From the NCBI GenBank assembly GCA_905221295.1, contig CAJNCP010000002.1, forward strand, positions 124,001 through 188,000: a stretch of DNA of 64,000 nucleotides, given 5' to 3'. The stretch is from a bacterium (GTDB lineage Bacteria; Bacillota; Bacilli; Lactobacillales; Streptococcaceae). Position numbers and translations under genes: made by a program. Each line of letters begins with the position of its first letter. The first letter of the stretch is position 1. The notes below the pieces were generated by a model. That model saw only the letters and a program-made list of their open reading frames with translations, was not told where the DNA came from and did not search any database. Shown here piece after piece: positions 56,159 through 64,000 of the stretch.

Positions 56159-56174
56159 GAGTTTCCTTTCTGAG
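56133..56174. repeat. Direct repeat at the distal end of the nuclease-ATPase module
   Basis: 42 bp matching 52799-52840 at 36 of 42 positions. The six mismatches lie at repeat positions 11, 12, 18, 20, 22 and 23. The perfect 19-bp core is 56156-56174. Confidence 0.8.
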
Positions 56175-56257
56175 TTTCATCAAGAACATTATAGCATAAA
56201 TGAAAATATGAAGTTAGCATTGTTGAAAGAACTGAAAATTTCCAACACTACACTCCC

Positions 56258-56749
56258 TTACCCCAACTCCTTGGCTATTCTACTCTTTTCAAGTTTTCCC
56301 TTAGTAATTCGTTTCCATAAAACAAGTGGGTTCAGACTATAGGATAAACGTAGGAGGAAATAATTAACCCATTCGATAAGGGCAAAAAGCTGTATTAGTG
56401 TGGCTATAATAGCCACTTGGAAACTCTGTGTATTCCATACAATAAAAGGAAAGCCTGAAATAAGTAAAACAAGGTCTAGCATTCTGAAACCACCATATAG
56501 TTTGGGGACACTAGCGCTTCCAAACTGGGGATTCGACAGTCTTCTAATCAAAATTGCCCAATAGATTGAACCTTGAAGCAAAATAAATGTCAGTAAAGAC
56601 AGAGGATAGAGAATGGTGACTAGACTATTCACATCACCAAGCCGTTTTTTCAAAATGAAAAAACAAAACCAAATAGATAAAACGGCTGCAAGTTCTCCCA
56701 AACAGAGGAACACCAACTCTTTTCTAACTTTCTCTTTTTGTATGTTCAT
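56258..56749 (-). CDS. Hypothetical membrane protein
   Basis: A 163-aa membrane protein with about four hydrophobic helices (LVFLCLGELAAVLSIWFCFFI, LVTILYPLSLLTFILLQGSI, MLDLVLLISGFPFIVW and VAIIATLIQLFALIEWVNYF). The C terminus is basic (WKRITKGKLEKSRIAKEL). The start lies among three nearby ATGs (56761, 56752, 56749); the last is best spaced from GGGGGA. No family is recognised. It is just beyond the insertion junction of the defence module. Confidence 0.6.
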   Translation of the reverse strand: MNIQKEKVRKELVFLCLGELAAVLSIWFCFFILKKRLGDVNSLVTILYPLSLLTFILLQGSIYWAILIRRLSNPQFGSASVPKLYGGFRMLDLVLLISGFPFIVWNTQSFQVAIIATLIQLFALIEWVNYFLLRLSYSLNPLVLWKRITKGKLEKSRIAKELG

Positions 56750-56761
56750 CATTTCCCCCAT

Positions 56762-57045
56762 CTATCTATCATCCTATATCAGAAAAAAGCCATTCGATCC
56801 AATTTCTAGTCAAAATTTCACAGAATAAAGGCGTTCTAAGCGTCGAACAGTTCAGTTCCTTTAATATCAATGTAATCCTAAGTTTAGAATTACATTAAAA
56901 TAAATGTTTTAGAGCTATTCTAAGTCTATGATAGCCTTAAAATTTGATTTTTAAAGGATTCTAAAGCTAGAAGAGATCAAAAATCACGAGAACTAAGCTA
57001 TTCGAAACTTAGAAGAACCTTTTGTGAATTTCAATAGCACTTCAA
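56762..57045. other. AT-rich noncoding gap with hairpins
   Basis: No gene seen. It holds TGTAAT...ATTACA symmetry (about 56873-56896) and an imperfect hairpin GTTTTAGAGCTAT (56906-56918) with ATAGCCTTAAAAT (56931-56943) that resembles a type II CRISPR repeat:anti-repeat. No cas genes or repeat array accompany it. Confidence 0.35.
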
Positions 57046-57588
57046 CTAGCTATTCTTACAATTTTTCTGATGAGCTTTGAGCTTTTTAATAGCCCAATCA
57101 TAGTGACTGGAAGTGGCACTCACAAAGTAGGAACCTAGACTTGTCCCACCCGTCCACTTATAAACACCTTTGGTAAAGAGTTGGTCATTGCTGAAACCTT
57201 CCAACAACTCTAAAACCTCTTTATGCGATTGCTCTAGTAGCCTAGTCGCTTCTTCTAAAGAAGTTTTCTGGTGCTTCTTCCAAAAAGCAACATTCATTTC
57301 CCCATAAGTTTTCCAATTATAAGGTTCAGGGAGAAAAGGTTTTTCATGACCCTTTTGATTGGAATGTACCCAGGTCAAAAGCAGCTGATGCCATTCATAG
57401 AGATGGATCAGGACATCCCGCAGATTTTTATCTCTATTCCAGTGGGCTTCTTTTTTCTTTTGGTCTTTTGAAAAATCAAAAGGAGTCTGTAGTTCCTCTT
57501 CACTTAATTTAGAAATAAAGTGATTGAGCTTTTCATAGTTTTCCTTAGAGGCTAGCACTAGCTCATCTTTTGTTCTTGGTCTTGGCAT
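57046..57588 (-). CDS. ClbS/DfsB family four-helix bundle protein
   Basis: A 180-aa soluble helical protein of the DinB-like superfamily. MPRPRTKDELVLASKENYEK at the N terminus, RDVLIHLYEWHQLLLTW, FLPEPYNWKTYGEMNVAFWK and SSHYDWAIKKLKAH are the family blocks (former DUF1706). ClbS hydrolyses colibactin in E. coli and DfsB protects against other toxins; the substrate here is unknown. It is a single gene with a terminator-like structure upstream belonging to its neighbour. Confidence 0.85.
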   Translation of the reverse strand: MPRPRTKDELVLASKENYEKLNHFISKLSEEELQTPFDFSKDQKKKEAHWNRDKNLRDVLIHLYEWHQLLLTWVHSNQKGHEKPFLPEPYNWKTYGEMNVAFWKKHQKTSLEEATRLLEQSHKEVLELLEGFSNDQLFTKGVYKWTGGTSLGSYFVSATSSHYDWAIKKLKAHQKNCKNS

Positions 57589-57650
57589 AGGCGTTCTCCC
57601 TTCATTTTCTAGTAGGTTAAGGTGTTTTCTTACTTCATTATACCATAATT

Positions 57651-57687
57651 AAAAAGCAGTTCTTCATTTTACGAAAAACCGCTTTTA
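57651..57687 (-). terminator. Terminator of the BtrH/C39-like gene
   Basis: AAAAAGCAGTTCTTC (57651-57665) pairs with GAAAAACCGCTTTT (57673-57686) with a few mismatches. Confidence 0.6.
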
Positions 57688-57713
57688 CGAACTATTTTTT
57701 ATGCTTATTGTCA

Positions 57714-58628
57714 CTACTTTACATATAAATCTCTAAATCGACCATCCACTTCTGCTATCTGATAGAGCAAGTTGGATAGTTCTTGGTAGTCTTCTTTCAA
57801 ACATGAAAGGTGGGCTTGGCCAAATAGAGTAGCCAATTCTTCTTTTAACCTTGCCCCTTCTGGATCATGGTTTTTTAAGAACTTACTGAGATAGAGATTT
57901 CGGACAGCTGCAAGTTTAAAGCTGAAATACTGATGCAATTGTTTTTGCTCTGTATTTAAGCCATTTTCAGCAACTGCTTTTGCATAACATTCCAATACAG
58001 CGTTTTGACCATTCAGATATCTGGCCCTTATAAGACTTGCTGTTTCTTGATAGATTTGAGTTTGACTAGGACTCTTTACCTTCCTAAAATTTCCCCACAT
58101 GGAGTAAGATCCACGCTTATAGTCAATAGCCTCCGCCTTCCAAGCTTCTAAAATGTCATTAAAAGTAACCTTCATACAGGCAAAACCAGCTGGATCATGC
58201 AAATAGAGATACTGACTATCAAGAGCATACACAGTTACAAAGTGATCCACACCATAAAGGATTGTGTAATTGGGATTGTAAGTCAGATGGCCCATATCAA
58301 GAGGTCCCAGTACGACAGGTCCATTAGTCAGAAAGGTTTCCAACTTTCTTTTTATCTCTTCCAAATCTACTTCCGCTCCATCCTTTAGATAGAAGTCCTC
58401 ATAGTCAAACCCTAGTATTTTTAAAGAATGAGAGATAGAAAGATCTGGCATTCCGTTATCAAAGAATACTAGAGGGTGTCGTTCATCTTCCTTTACGATA
58501 CTAGCGCCATTTCCCATCACCATGATTGCCTCTAGAAAGTTTGCTTTAAAGTCATAGCCATAGCCATCCAGTGCCATTGCCAATGAATAGCTATAGCAAA
58601 GCGACACATCTCCAAAATACATCTGCAT
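57714..58628 (-). CDS. BtrH-N/C39-like papain-fold protein
   Basis: A 304-aa soluble protein. The N-terminal half has a cysteine in DVSLCYSYSLAMALDGYGYD, a histidine in LYGVDHFVTVYALD and an aspartate in YLHDPAGF, spaced like the Cys-His-Asp triad of C39-type or BtrH-N papain-like folds. Such domains act as peptidases or acyltransferases. The C-terminal half is helical, without a named domain. The start at 58628 has GGAGG seven bases upstream; the ATG at 58634 is too close to it. No secretion signal or transporter partner is present. A cytosolic acyl-transfer or amidase role is possible but unproven. Confidence 0.6.
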   Translation of the reverse strand: MQMYFGDVSLCYSYSLAMALDGYGYDFKANFLEAIMVMGNGASIVKEDERHPLVFFDNGMPDLSISHSLKILGFDYEDFYLKDGAEVDLEEIKRKLETFLTNGPVVLGPLDMGHLTYNPNYTILYGVDHFVTVYALDSQYLYLHDPAGFACMKVTFNDILEAWKAEAIDYKRGSYSMWGNFRKVKSPSQTQIYQETASLIRARYLNGQNAVLECYAKAVAENGLNTEQKQLHQYFSFKLAAVRNLYLSKFLKNHDPEGARLKEELATLFGQAHLSCLKEDYQELSNLLYQIAEVDGRFRDLYVK

Positions 58629-58747
58629 ATTCATGCCTCCTTATCTTCTATGGGACTATTATACCGAGAAAACTATTCGCATGCCCCATAAAATCCAAAC
58701 AAAAATTATGGTATGTTTGATTTATAGACATGAATTTCCACAATAAA

Positions 58748-58779
58748 AAGCTCTGTAAAAGCTATCTTCTACAGAGTTC
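58748..58779 (-). terminator. Terminator of the AraC-type gene
   Basis: GCTCTGTA (58750-58757) pairs with TACAGAG (58770-58776); a T-rich tract follows on the minus strand. Confidence 0.65.
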
Positions 58780-58812
58780 GATTTGCATTTTTATAAATTG
58801 TCAGAAAATGAT

Positions 58813-59649
58813 CTAGTTCATAATCACTGGTATCCAGAGTTCCATTTGATAGTCAGGTGACGACATATCACCTTCGGTATAGACTTCGAAGTCTGGTAAG
58901 CCTGAGTGGCGATAGCCTGTTTCAGGGAAAAAGACCTCCAAGACATATTTCCAAGCATTGTGAATGCTAGCTGGTATAGGGCCTTTGACTGGGACGATAG
59001 CATATTCAGCGGCTGGGACATCTTTGATGGACAGACCAAGTTCTTCTGCTTTCGCTTTATCCGTCACATCATAAGCAGCCATGTAGTTGATGATTTCACC
59101 TTCTTTGACATCCGAACAGATGCCGAAGGATTGGCCACTGCCTAGACTCTCTAGGCTTTCCAAGCTGTGATTGTTATAGAGATTCTCCCAAGCAGACGGG
59201 CATTTGCTATTGTCAATAGCTTCCAATAGGACGCCTGCAACGGTAAATGCAGGTTTCTTTTGAATCTTGATATCCATGTTCTTTCCTCCTGTAATCTTTA
59301 AGGATAATTGAAGTCTAGGAAAGATCCGATAAGGTTTTCCATTTCGAACTTCTGAGGGGGTTGCACCATGGAATTTCTTAAATGCTGTGCTGAAAGCGTC
59401 AGCAGACTCGTAGCCGTACTTCATTGCTATGTCAATGATTTTGTCAGAGCCTTCCCGCAAGTCTGTCACAGCTTCTGACAACCTGCGATTGCGCAAGTAT
59501 TCTGCTAATGTCATATCTGCCAGGATAGAAAATAGCCTGCTAAAGAGAGGGTAAGAATAGCCCGATAACTGCTGAAATCTTTTCATATCCACTTCTCCAG
59601 TCAGCTGCTGCTCCAAATAATCCATGGTTTGATTGAATTGATGCATCAT
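58813..59649 (-). CDS. AraC-family regulator with GyrI-like effector domain
   Basis: A 278-aa transcription factor. The N-terminal two-helix-turn-helix AraC domain (about residues 1-105) includes RFQQLSGYSYPLFSRLF and KIIDIAMKYGYESADAFSTA, ending FHGATPSEVR. The C-terminal half (from about residue 125) is a GyrI-like/Rob-type ligand-binding domain with an YAIVPVKGPIPASIHNAWKY block and a final MELWIPV. Such proteins sense small hydrophobic or drug-like molecules. No obvious target gene adjoins it; the BtrH-like gene 185 bp downstream is one candidate. Confidence 0.88.
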   Translation of the reverse strand: MMHQFNQTMDYLEQQLTGEVDMKRFQQLSGYSYPLFSRLFSILADMTLAEYLRNRRLSEAVTDLREGSDKIIDIAMKYGYESADAFSTAFKKFHGATPSEVRNGKPYRIFPRLQLSLKITGGKNMDIKIQKKPAFTVAGVLLEAIDNSKCPSAWENLYNNHSLESLESLGSGQSFGICSDVKEGEIINYMAAYDVTDKAKAEELGLSIKDVPAAEYAIVPVKGPIPASIHNAWKYVLEVFFPETGYRHSGLPDFEVYTEGDMSSPDYQMELWIPVIMN

Positions 59650-59814
59650 ATTCTTTTCTTCTTACCTCCACAAGATACAAAGGCCGTTAAAAGCAAAGTG
59701 AAATTTTGTCTTTTTCGCATAGCTTTTAGGCCGTGTTCAATTCTATCTATATTCTAACAAATACAAGATACTTCCGCCCTAGAATCTTTGTACAAGATTT
59801 AAAGGTGTAAATTT

Positions 59815-60309
59815 CTATAACTTATCCTTTAATTTCTCAACAAAGAGATAGGCTGCTGGGCAGGTCAAAGTATTTTTAATTGTCAGATGATTAATTTGAT
59901 AAATCTTCTTGCGATCTGTATGAGGGAACTCGCGGCAAGCCTTTGGTCGAACGTCGTAGATTGAGCAGAGATTGTCTCCTCCTAGAAAGGGGCAGGGCAT
60001 GGATTTGAAAACCTTGTCCCCATCTTCATCCACCTGCAGAAACTCCGCTTCAAAAGCCGGTAATTTCATCTTAAAATACTTGGCAATACGGGTAATATCT
60101 GCTTCTTTGAAGTCTGGTCCCAAAGTTTTGCAACAGTTGGCACAGGCATTACAATCAATCTCAGCAAAGACTTCTTGGTGAATCTGCTGGGCAATCTTAT
60201 TTAAGTTTTTAGGAGGTTTTTTCTTTAGATTGGCTAAGACTTTTCGGTGCTCCTTTTGTTTTTGCAAGGCTAGCTGGTGGTAATACTCAATATCAATTTC
60301 TTTAGACAT
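59815..60309 (-). CDS. YkgJ family cysteine cluster protein
   Basis: A 164-aa protein with the CxxCxxCC-type cluster typical of this family: DCNACANCCKTLGPDF, then PCPFLGGDNLCSIYDVRP and ACREFPH. The cysteines are thought to bind a zinc or an iron-sulphur cluster. Function is unknown. The N terminus is basic and helical. It lies downstream of the AraC-type regulator on the same strand; eno is upstream with a terminator between. Confidence 0.88.
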   Translation of the reverse strand: MSKEIDIEYYHQLALQKQKEHRKVLANLKKKPPKNLNKIAQQIHQEVFAEIDCNACANCCKTLGPDFKEADITRIAKYFKMKLPAFEAEFLQVDEDGDKVFKSMPCPFLGGDNLCSIYDVRPKACREFPHTDRKKIYQINHLTIKNTLTCPAAYLFVEKLKDKL

Positions 60310-60385
60310 AATTTCTTCCTAATACAAGTGTTTTTGTCTATTATACCATAAACACTGTCCCCTTTTTGCCCCCTGAACAGAAAAA

Positions 60386-60412
60386 AGCCCTTCGGAAAAA
60401 ATCCGAGGGGCT
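60386..60412 (-). terminator. Terminator of eno
   Basis: AGCCCTTCGGA (60386-60396) pairs with TCCGAGGGGCT (60402-60412), followed on the minus strand by a T run. Confidence 0.88.
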
Positions 60413-60434
60413 AAAAACGTTGTTAAATCAACGA

Positions 60435-61742
<1,308 letters not shown>

Positions 61743-61776
61743 TTACTCTCCTTTGAGTTAAATTTTTTACACCTCT

Positions 61777-61805
61777 ATGATACCTTAAAAATAAGCGTTT
61801 TTCAA
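61777..61805 (-). promoter_or_regulatory. Promoter of eno
   Basis: On the minus strand TTGAAA (complement of 61800-61805), 17 nt, TATCAT (complement of 61777-61782). Confidence 0.7.
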
Positions 61806-61886
61806 GAAAAAACGTTATCTTTGTGCAAATTTTCCTTAACTTTATAAAGTAATCGCTTTCTTTTGTCTGTTTTCTTGCGATTTTTG

Positions 61887-61895
61887 TGATATACT
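61887..61895 (+). promoter_or_regulatory. Extended -10 placed 6 nt before the DUF1694 start
   Basis: TGA-TATACT with TG at 61887-61888 and TATACT at 61890-61895. The expected transcription start is at or within one or two bases of the ATG at 61902, so the mRNA should be leaderless. Confidence 0.55.
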
Positions 61896-61901
61896 GTTTT
61901 T

Positions 61902-62348
61902 ATGACAGATTTATCAAAACAACTACTTGAAAAGGCTCATGGTGGGCCAAAATTAAACCCAGATGAACAACGTCGTTTTCTCGGCACTTTCGAGGAAAGA
62001 GTTCTAGGCTACGCTGATATCAGTACTGCCAATAGTTCTGAATTAGAACATGGATTTTTCTCTATTTTAGAAAGTTTTCAAGAAAAGGTAGAGATACTTT
62101 TTGTGAAGATCTCACCAAATATCGAGTTTGACAAACAGGTCTTTTACTTAAGACAAGCAAAGGAAAGCAACTGTCAGGCGACTATTGTTTCAGACGATCA
62201 TATCACTTCTCCTTTCGGTCTTGTCATTCATACAAATGAACCTGTTCAAGTAGACGAAAAGGACCTTAGACTTGCATTCTCAAGCCTCTGGGAAGAGAAA
62301 AAGGCAGAGCCACCTAAAAAATCCATCTGGAAAAAATGGTTTGGTTAA
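61902..62348 (+). CDS. DUF1694 (YueI) family protein
   Basis: A 148-aa soluble protein that matches the DUF1694/YueI family ([20 protein letters not shown] and [10 protein letters not shown] near the N terminus). The family has no known function. No ribosome binding site lies before the ATG at 61902, but an extended -10 box ends six bases upstream, which fits a leaderless transcript. It is the only plus-strand gene in the right part of the window. Its tail overlaps that of the convergent glycerate kinase gene by 4 bp. Confidence 0.82.
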   Translation: MTDLSKQLLEKAHGGPKLNPDEQRRFLGTFEERVLGYADISTANSSELEHGFFSILESFQEKVEILFVKISPNIEFDKQVFYLRQAKESNCQATIVSDDHITSPFGLVIHTNEPVQVDEKDLRLAFSSLWEEKKAEPPKKSIWKKWFG

Positions 62349-63460
62349 TGATTTCTCATATTTAATAAACGACTAATATTAGTAGCTGTGTGCTCCAAAT
62401 AGAGACTTGCATTTTTCAGACTGTCTTCTAAAGGCTCACTTTTCTCTAGGATAGAGAATACTGCTTGTATATTTTCAAATGGTAGGGGAGGCAAATCCTC
62501 AGAAAGACTACCGCAAATAGCGATAACAGGGACTCCGTTAGGGGTTCTTTTTGCTACACCGATAGGAGCTTTTCCAGCAAAGCTTTGACTATCCAGTCTG
62601 CCTTCTCCAACGATAACCAAGTCTGCCCCTGCAACCTTCCTGTCAAAGCCAATCAAATCCAAGCAAGTGTCAATCCCAGATACGATATTGGCCTCAGCAA
62701 AGGCACAGAGTCCAGCAGCAATCCCACCACCAGCTCCCGCTCCTTTAAGAGAGAGGGTTGATGGTGAAAATTTTTCATAGAACCGCTGTATAGCCAGATC
62801 TACTGTCTCAAACAAAGCAGGATCCAAGCCCTTTTGTTTTCCAAATGTATAGGTTGCCCCTTGAAGACCACATAAAGGGCTCACGACATCTGCTAAAATG
62901 CGAATTTTTACATCTTCAGGAATCCTATACAACTTGCTATTTGAAACTGACTCGAACTCAAGCAAAGTCTGACCACAAGCTGGCAATTCCTTTCCATTCT
63001 TATCATAAAAACGATAACCCAAAGCAGCTGCAATGCCAATTCCACCGTCATTACTAGCCGTACCACCAACTCCGATATAGATTTCTTTCATCCCTTGATC
63101 AATGAGATGGCGAATCAACTCTCCGATACCTCTGGTTTGGATGTGAAGGGGATTTCGTTTCTCCCGCGGAATCTTTCCAAGACCAACCAAGTCAGCAACT
63201 TCAAAGAGCGCTATTTGACCTTTTTGAAAGTAGCGCATGGATTCTTTTTGGCCAAAAGGTCCAGTCAACTCTTGCCATTTTTCTTCTAGGTCAAGAGAAT
63301 GTCGAATAGCGTCTACAGTTCCTTCCCCGCCATCGCCAACTGGGCATAGCAGACATTCTACATCTGCTATCGATTTTTGGAATCCTCTTTTTATAGCTTG
63401 AGCGACCTCTTCTGCCGTCAAACTTTCTTTAAAAGAATCGGGTGCAATTACAATTTTCAT
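62345..63460 (-). CDS. glxK: Glycerate kinase
   Basis: A 371-aa enzyme of the GarK/GlxK family, phosphorylating glycerate with ATP. The N terminus [52 protein letters not shown] and the C-terminal [19 protein letters not shown] are family motifs. Length is typical. The start follows GAGAGGGAACT. It lies 9 bp after serB on the same strand and is probably co-transcribed with it. The two enzymes both handle serine/glycerate-type three-carbon metabolites. Confidence 0.93.
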   Translation of the reverse strand: MKIVIAPDSFKESLTAEEVAQAIKRGFQKSIADVECLLCPVGDGGEGTVDAIRHSLDLEEKWQELTGPFGQKESMRYFQKGQIALFEVADLVGLGKIPREKRNPLHIQTRGIGELIRHLIDQGMKEIYIGVGGTASNDGGIGIAAALGYRFYDKNGKELPACGQTLLEFESVSNSKLYRIPEDVKIRILADVVSPLCGLQGATYTFGKQKGLDPALFETVDLAIQRFYEKFSPSTLSLKGAGAGGGIAAGLCAFAEANIVSGIDTCLDLIGFDRKVAGADLVIVGEGRLDSQSFAGKAPIGVAKRTPNGVPVIAICGSLSEDLPPLPFENIQAVFSILEKSEPLEDSLKNASLYLEHTATNISRLLNMRNH

Positions 63461-63469
63461 AGTTCCCTC

Positions 63470-64000
63470 TCATTCTAAGAAATCAATCAAAGGTAGAACT
63501 TCTAAAAGATCCCTCGTATCTACATGACAAGCTATCTCAGATTTTACGATTTCTTTAGCACAAAATGCAATACCGCATCCTGCTGACTTTAACATCAAGA
63601 GGTCATTGGCACCATCACCGATGGCAATCGTTCTTTCTTTGGGCAGTTCTAATTCCTTTCTCCATCTCTCAAGAGTGACTTTTTTTACTTGACCTGTCAC
63701 AATTTCACCAACTAGTCGACCTGTTAAAAAACCGTCTTTGACTTCCAACTGGTTGGCGGAGAAATAGGAGATACCAAGGGATTTTGCTAATCTCTCAACT
63801 ATTGGTGCAAATCCACCAGACACTAGACCGACTAAAATACCCTTCTTTTGAAGTATGGAGATAAATTCTTGAGCATTCTTGGACAGATGAATGGATTTGA
63901 AGACAGTATCAAAGACTGAAATCGGAAGACCTTTTAACAAAGCCACTCTCGCTCGTAAACTTGTTTCAAAGTCCAGTTCACCTCGCATTGCCTGTCTTGT
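63470..64000 (-). CDS. serB: Phosphoserine phosphatase, C-terminal part
   Basis: The gene is cut by the right edge of the window; the frame stays open to base 64000 (TRQAMRGELDFETSLRARVA near the edge), so the start and HAD motif I (DxDxT) lie outside. What is visible is typical SerB: the RVALLKGLP cap region, LVSGGFAPIVERLA (motif II), VKKVTLERWR (lysine) and IAIGDGANDLLMLKSAG (motif IV). It dephosphorylates phosphoserine in the last step of serine synthesis. Its stop precedes glxK by 9 bp, suggesting one transcript. Confidence 0.93.
   Translation of the reverse strand, partial: TRQAMRGELDFETSLRARVALLKGLPISVFDTVFKSIHLSKNAQEFISILQKKGILVGLVSGGFAPIVERLAKSLGISYFSANQLEVKDGFLTGRLVGEIVTGQVKKVTLERWRKELELPKERTIAIGDGANDLLMLKSAGCGIAFCAKEIVKSEIACHVDTRDLLEVLPLIDFLE

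Noticed and set aside
61848..61862. Catabolite-responsive (cre-like) element upstream of eno
   Set aside because: GAAAGCGATTAC on the minus strand resembles half a cre site, but the second half is poor and the position upstream of the promoter is not decisive.

Overview
The window looks like a low-GC viridans streptococcus of the mitis group (S. mitis, S. oralis or S. pneumoniae-like). The evidence is the gene content and order: a speA-speE-CASDH-nspC-aguA-aguB polyamine operon, rexB-rexA, rbgA-rnhB, xerS with an adjacent dif-type site, lplA with a four-gene 2-oxoacid dehydrogenase operon, pyrC-nudix-ung, eno, glycerate kinase and serB. Sequence features fit too: extended -10 promoters, AGGAG ribosome binding sites and short U-tailed hairpin terminators. 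No rRNA, tRNA or CRISPR array was seen.

Region 1 (1-11 kb) is an accessory run of small, mostly unrecognised genes: a nucleotidyltransferase, two lipoproteins, DUF1877 and HEAT-like proteins, several short unknown proteins and two related membrane proteins. A CbrC remnant lies among them. Region 2 (11.2-18.3 kb) begins with a separately promoted and terminated structured RNA of about 330 nt. It is followed by a tightly coupled six-gene operon that makes agmatine, putrescine and (carboxy)spermidine from arginine. Region 3 (18.4-23.5 kb) holds a TraX-like membrane protein, a two-component system convergent with an ABC exporter, and a Cof-type phosphatase. Region 4 (23.6-36.5 kb) has RexAB, a Zn-binding-like protein with an in-frame post-stop extension, a MazEF-type toxin-antitoxin pair, RbgA, RNase HII, a ClC transporter and a CPBP protease. 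Region 5 (36.5-40.5 kb) is a decayed accessory patch: MepB, an IS982-family remnant, a third member of the membrane family and a 5'-degenerate zinc-ribbon gene.

At 40.56 kb a difSL-like site sits directly upstream of xerS, and the dominant gene strand flips there from + to -. The window therefore straddles the replication terminus. Four copies of a 22-bp palindrome (TTACATAA-N6-TTATGTAA) lie in intergenic gaps between 32.4 and 45.7 kb, around dif.

Region 6 (41.8-64 kb) is nearly all on the minus strand: lplA, E3, E2, E1-beta, E1-alpha, MATE, pyrC, nudix, ung, an unknown gene and a YjjG-like HAD. An AT-rich two-gene HNH nuclease + ATPase module (Septu-like, with inverted gene order) has been inserted exactly at the 5' end of the HAD gene and is bounded by a 42-bp imperfect direct repeat of that gene's start. 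Then come a membrane protein, ClbS/DfsB, a C39/BtrH-like protein, an AraC-GyrI regulator, YkgJ, eno, DUF1694, glycerate kinase and a partial serB. The most novel items are this module and its repeat ends, the palindrome set around dif, the structured RNA upstream of speA and the three-member membrane protein family.
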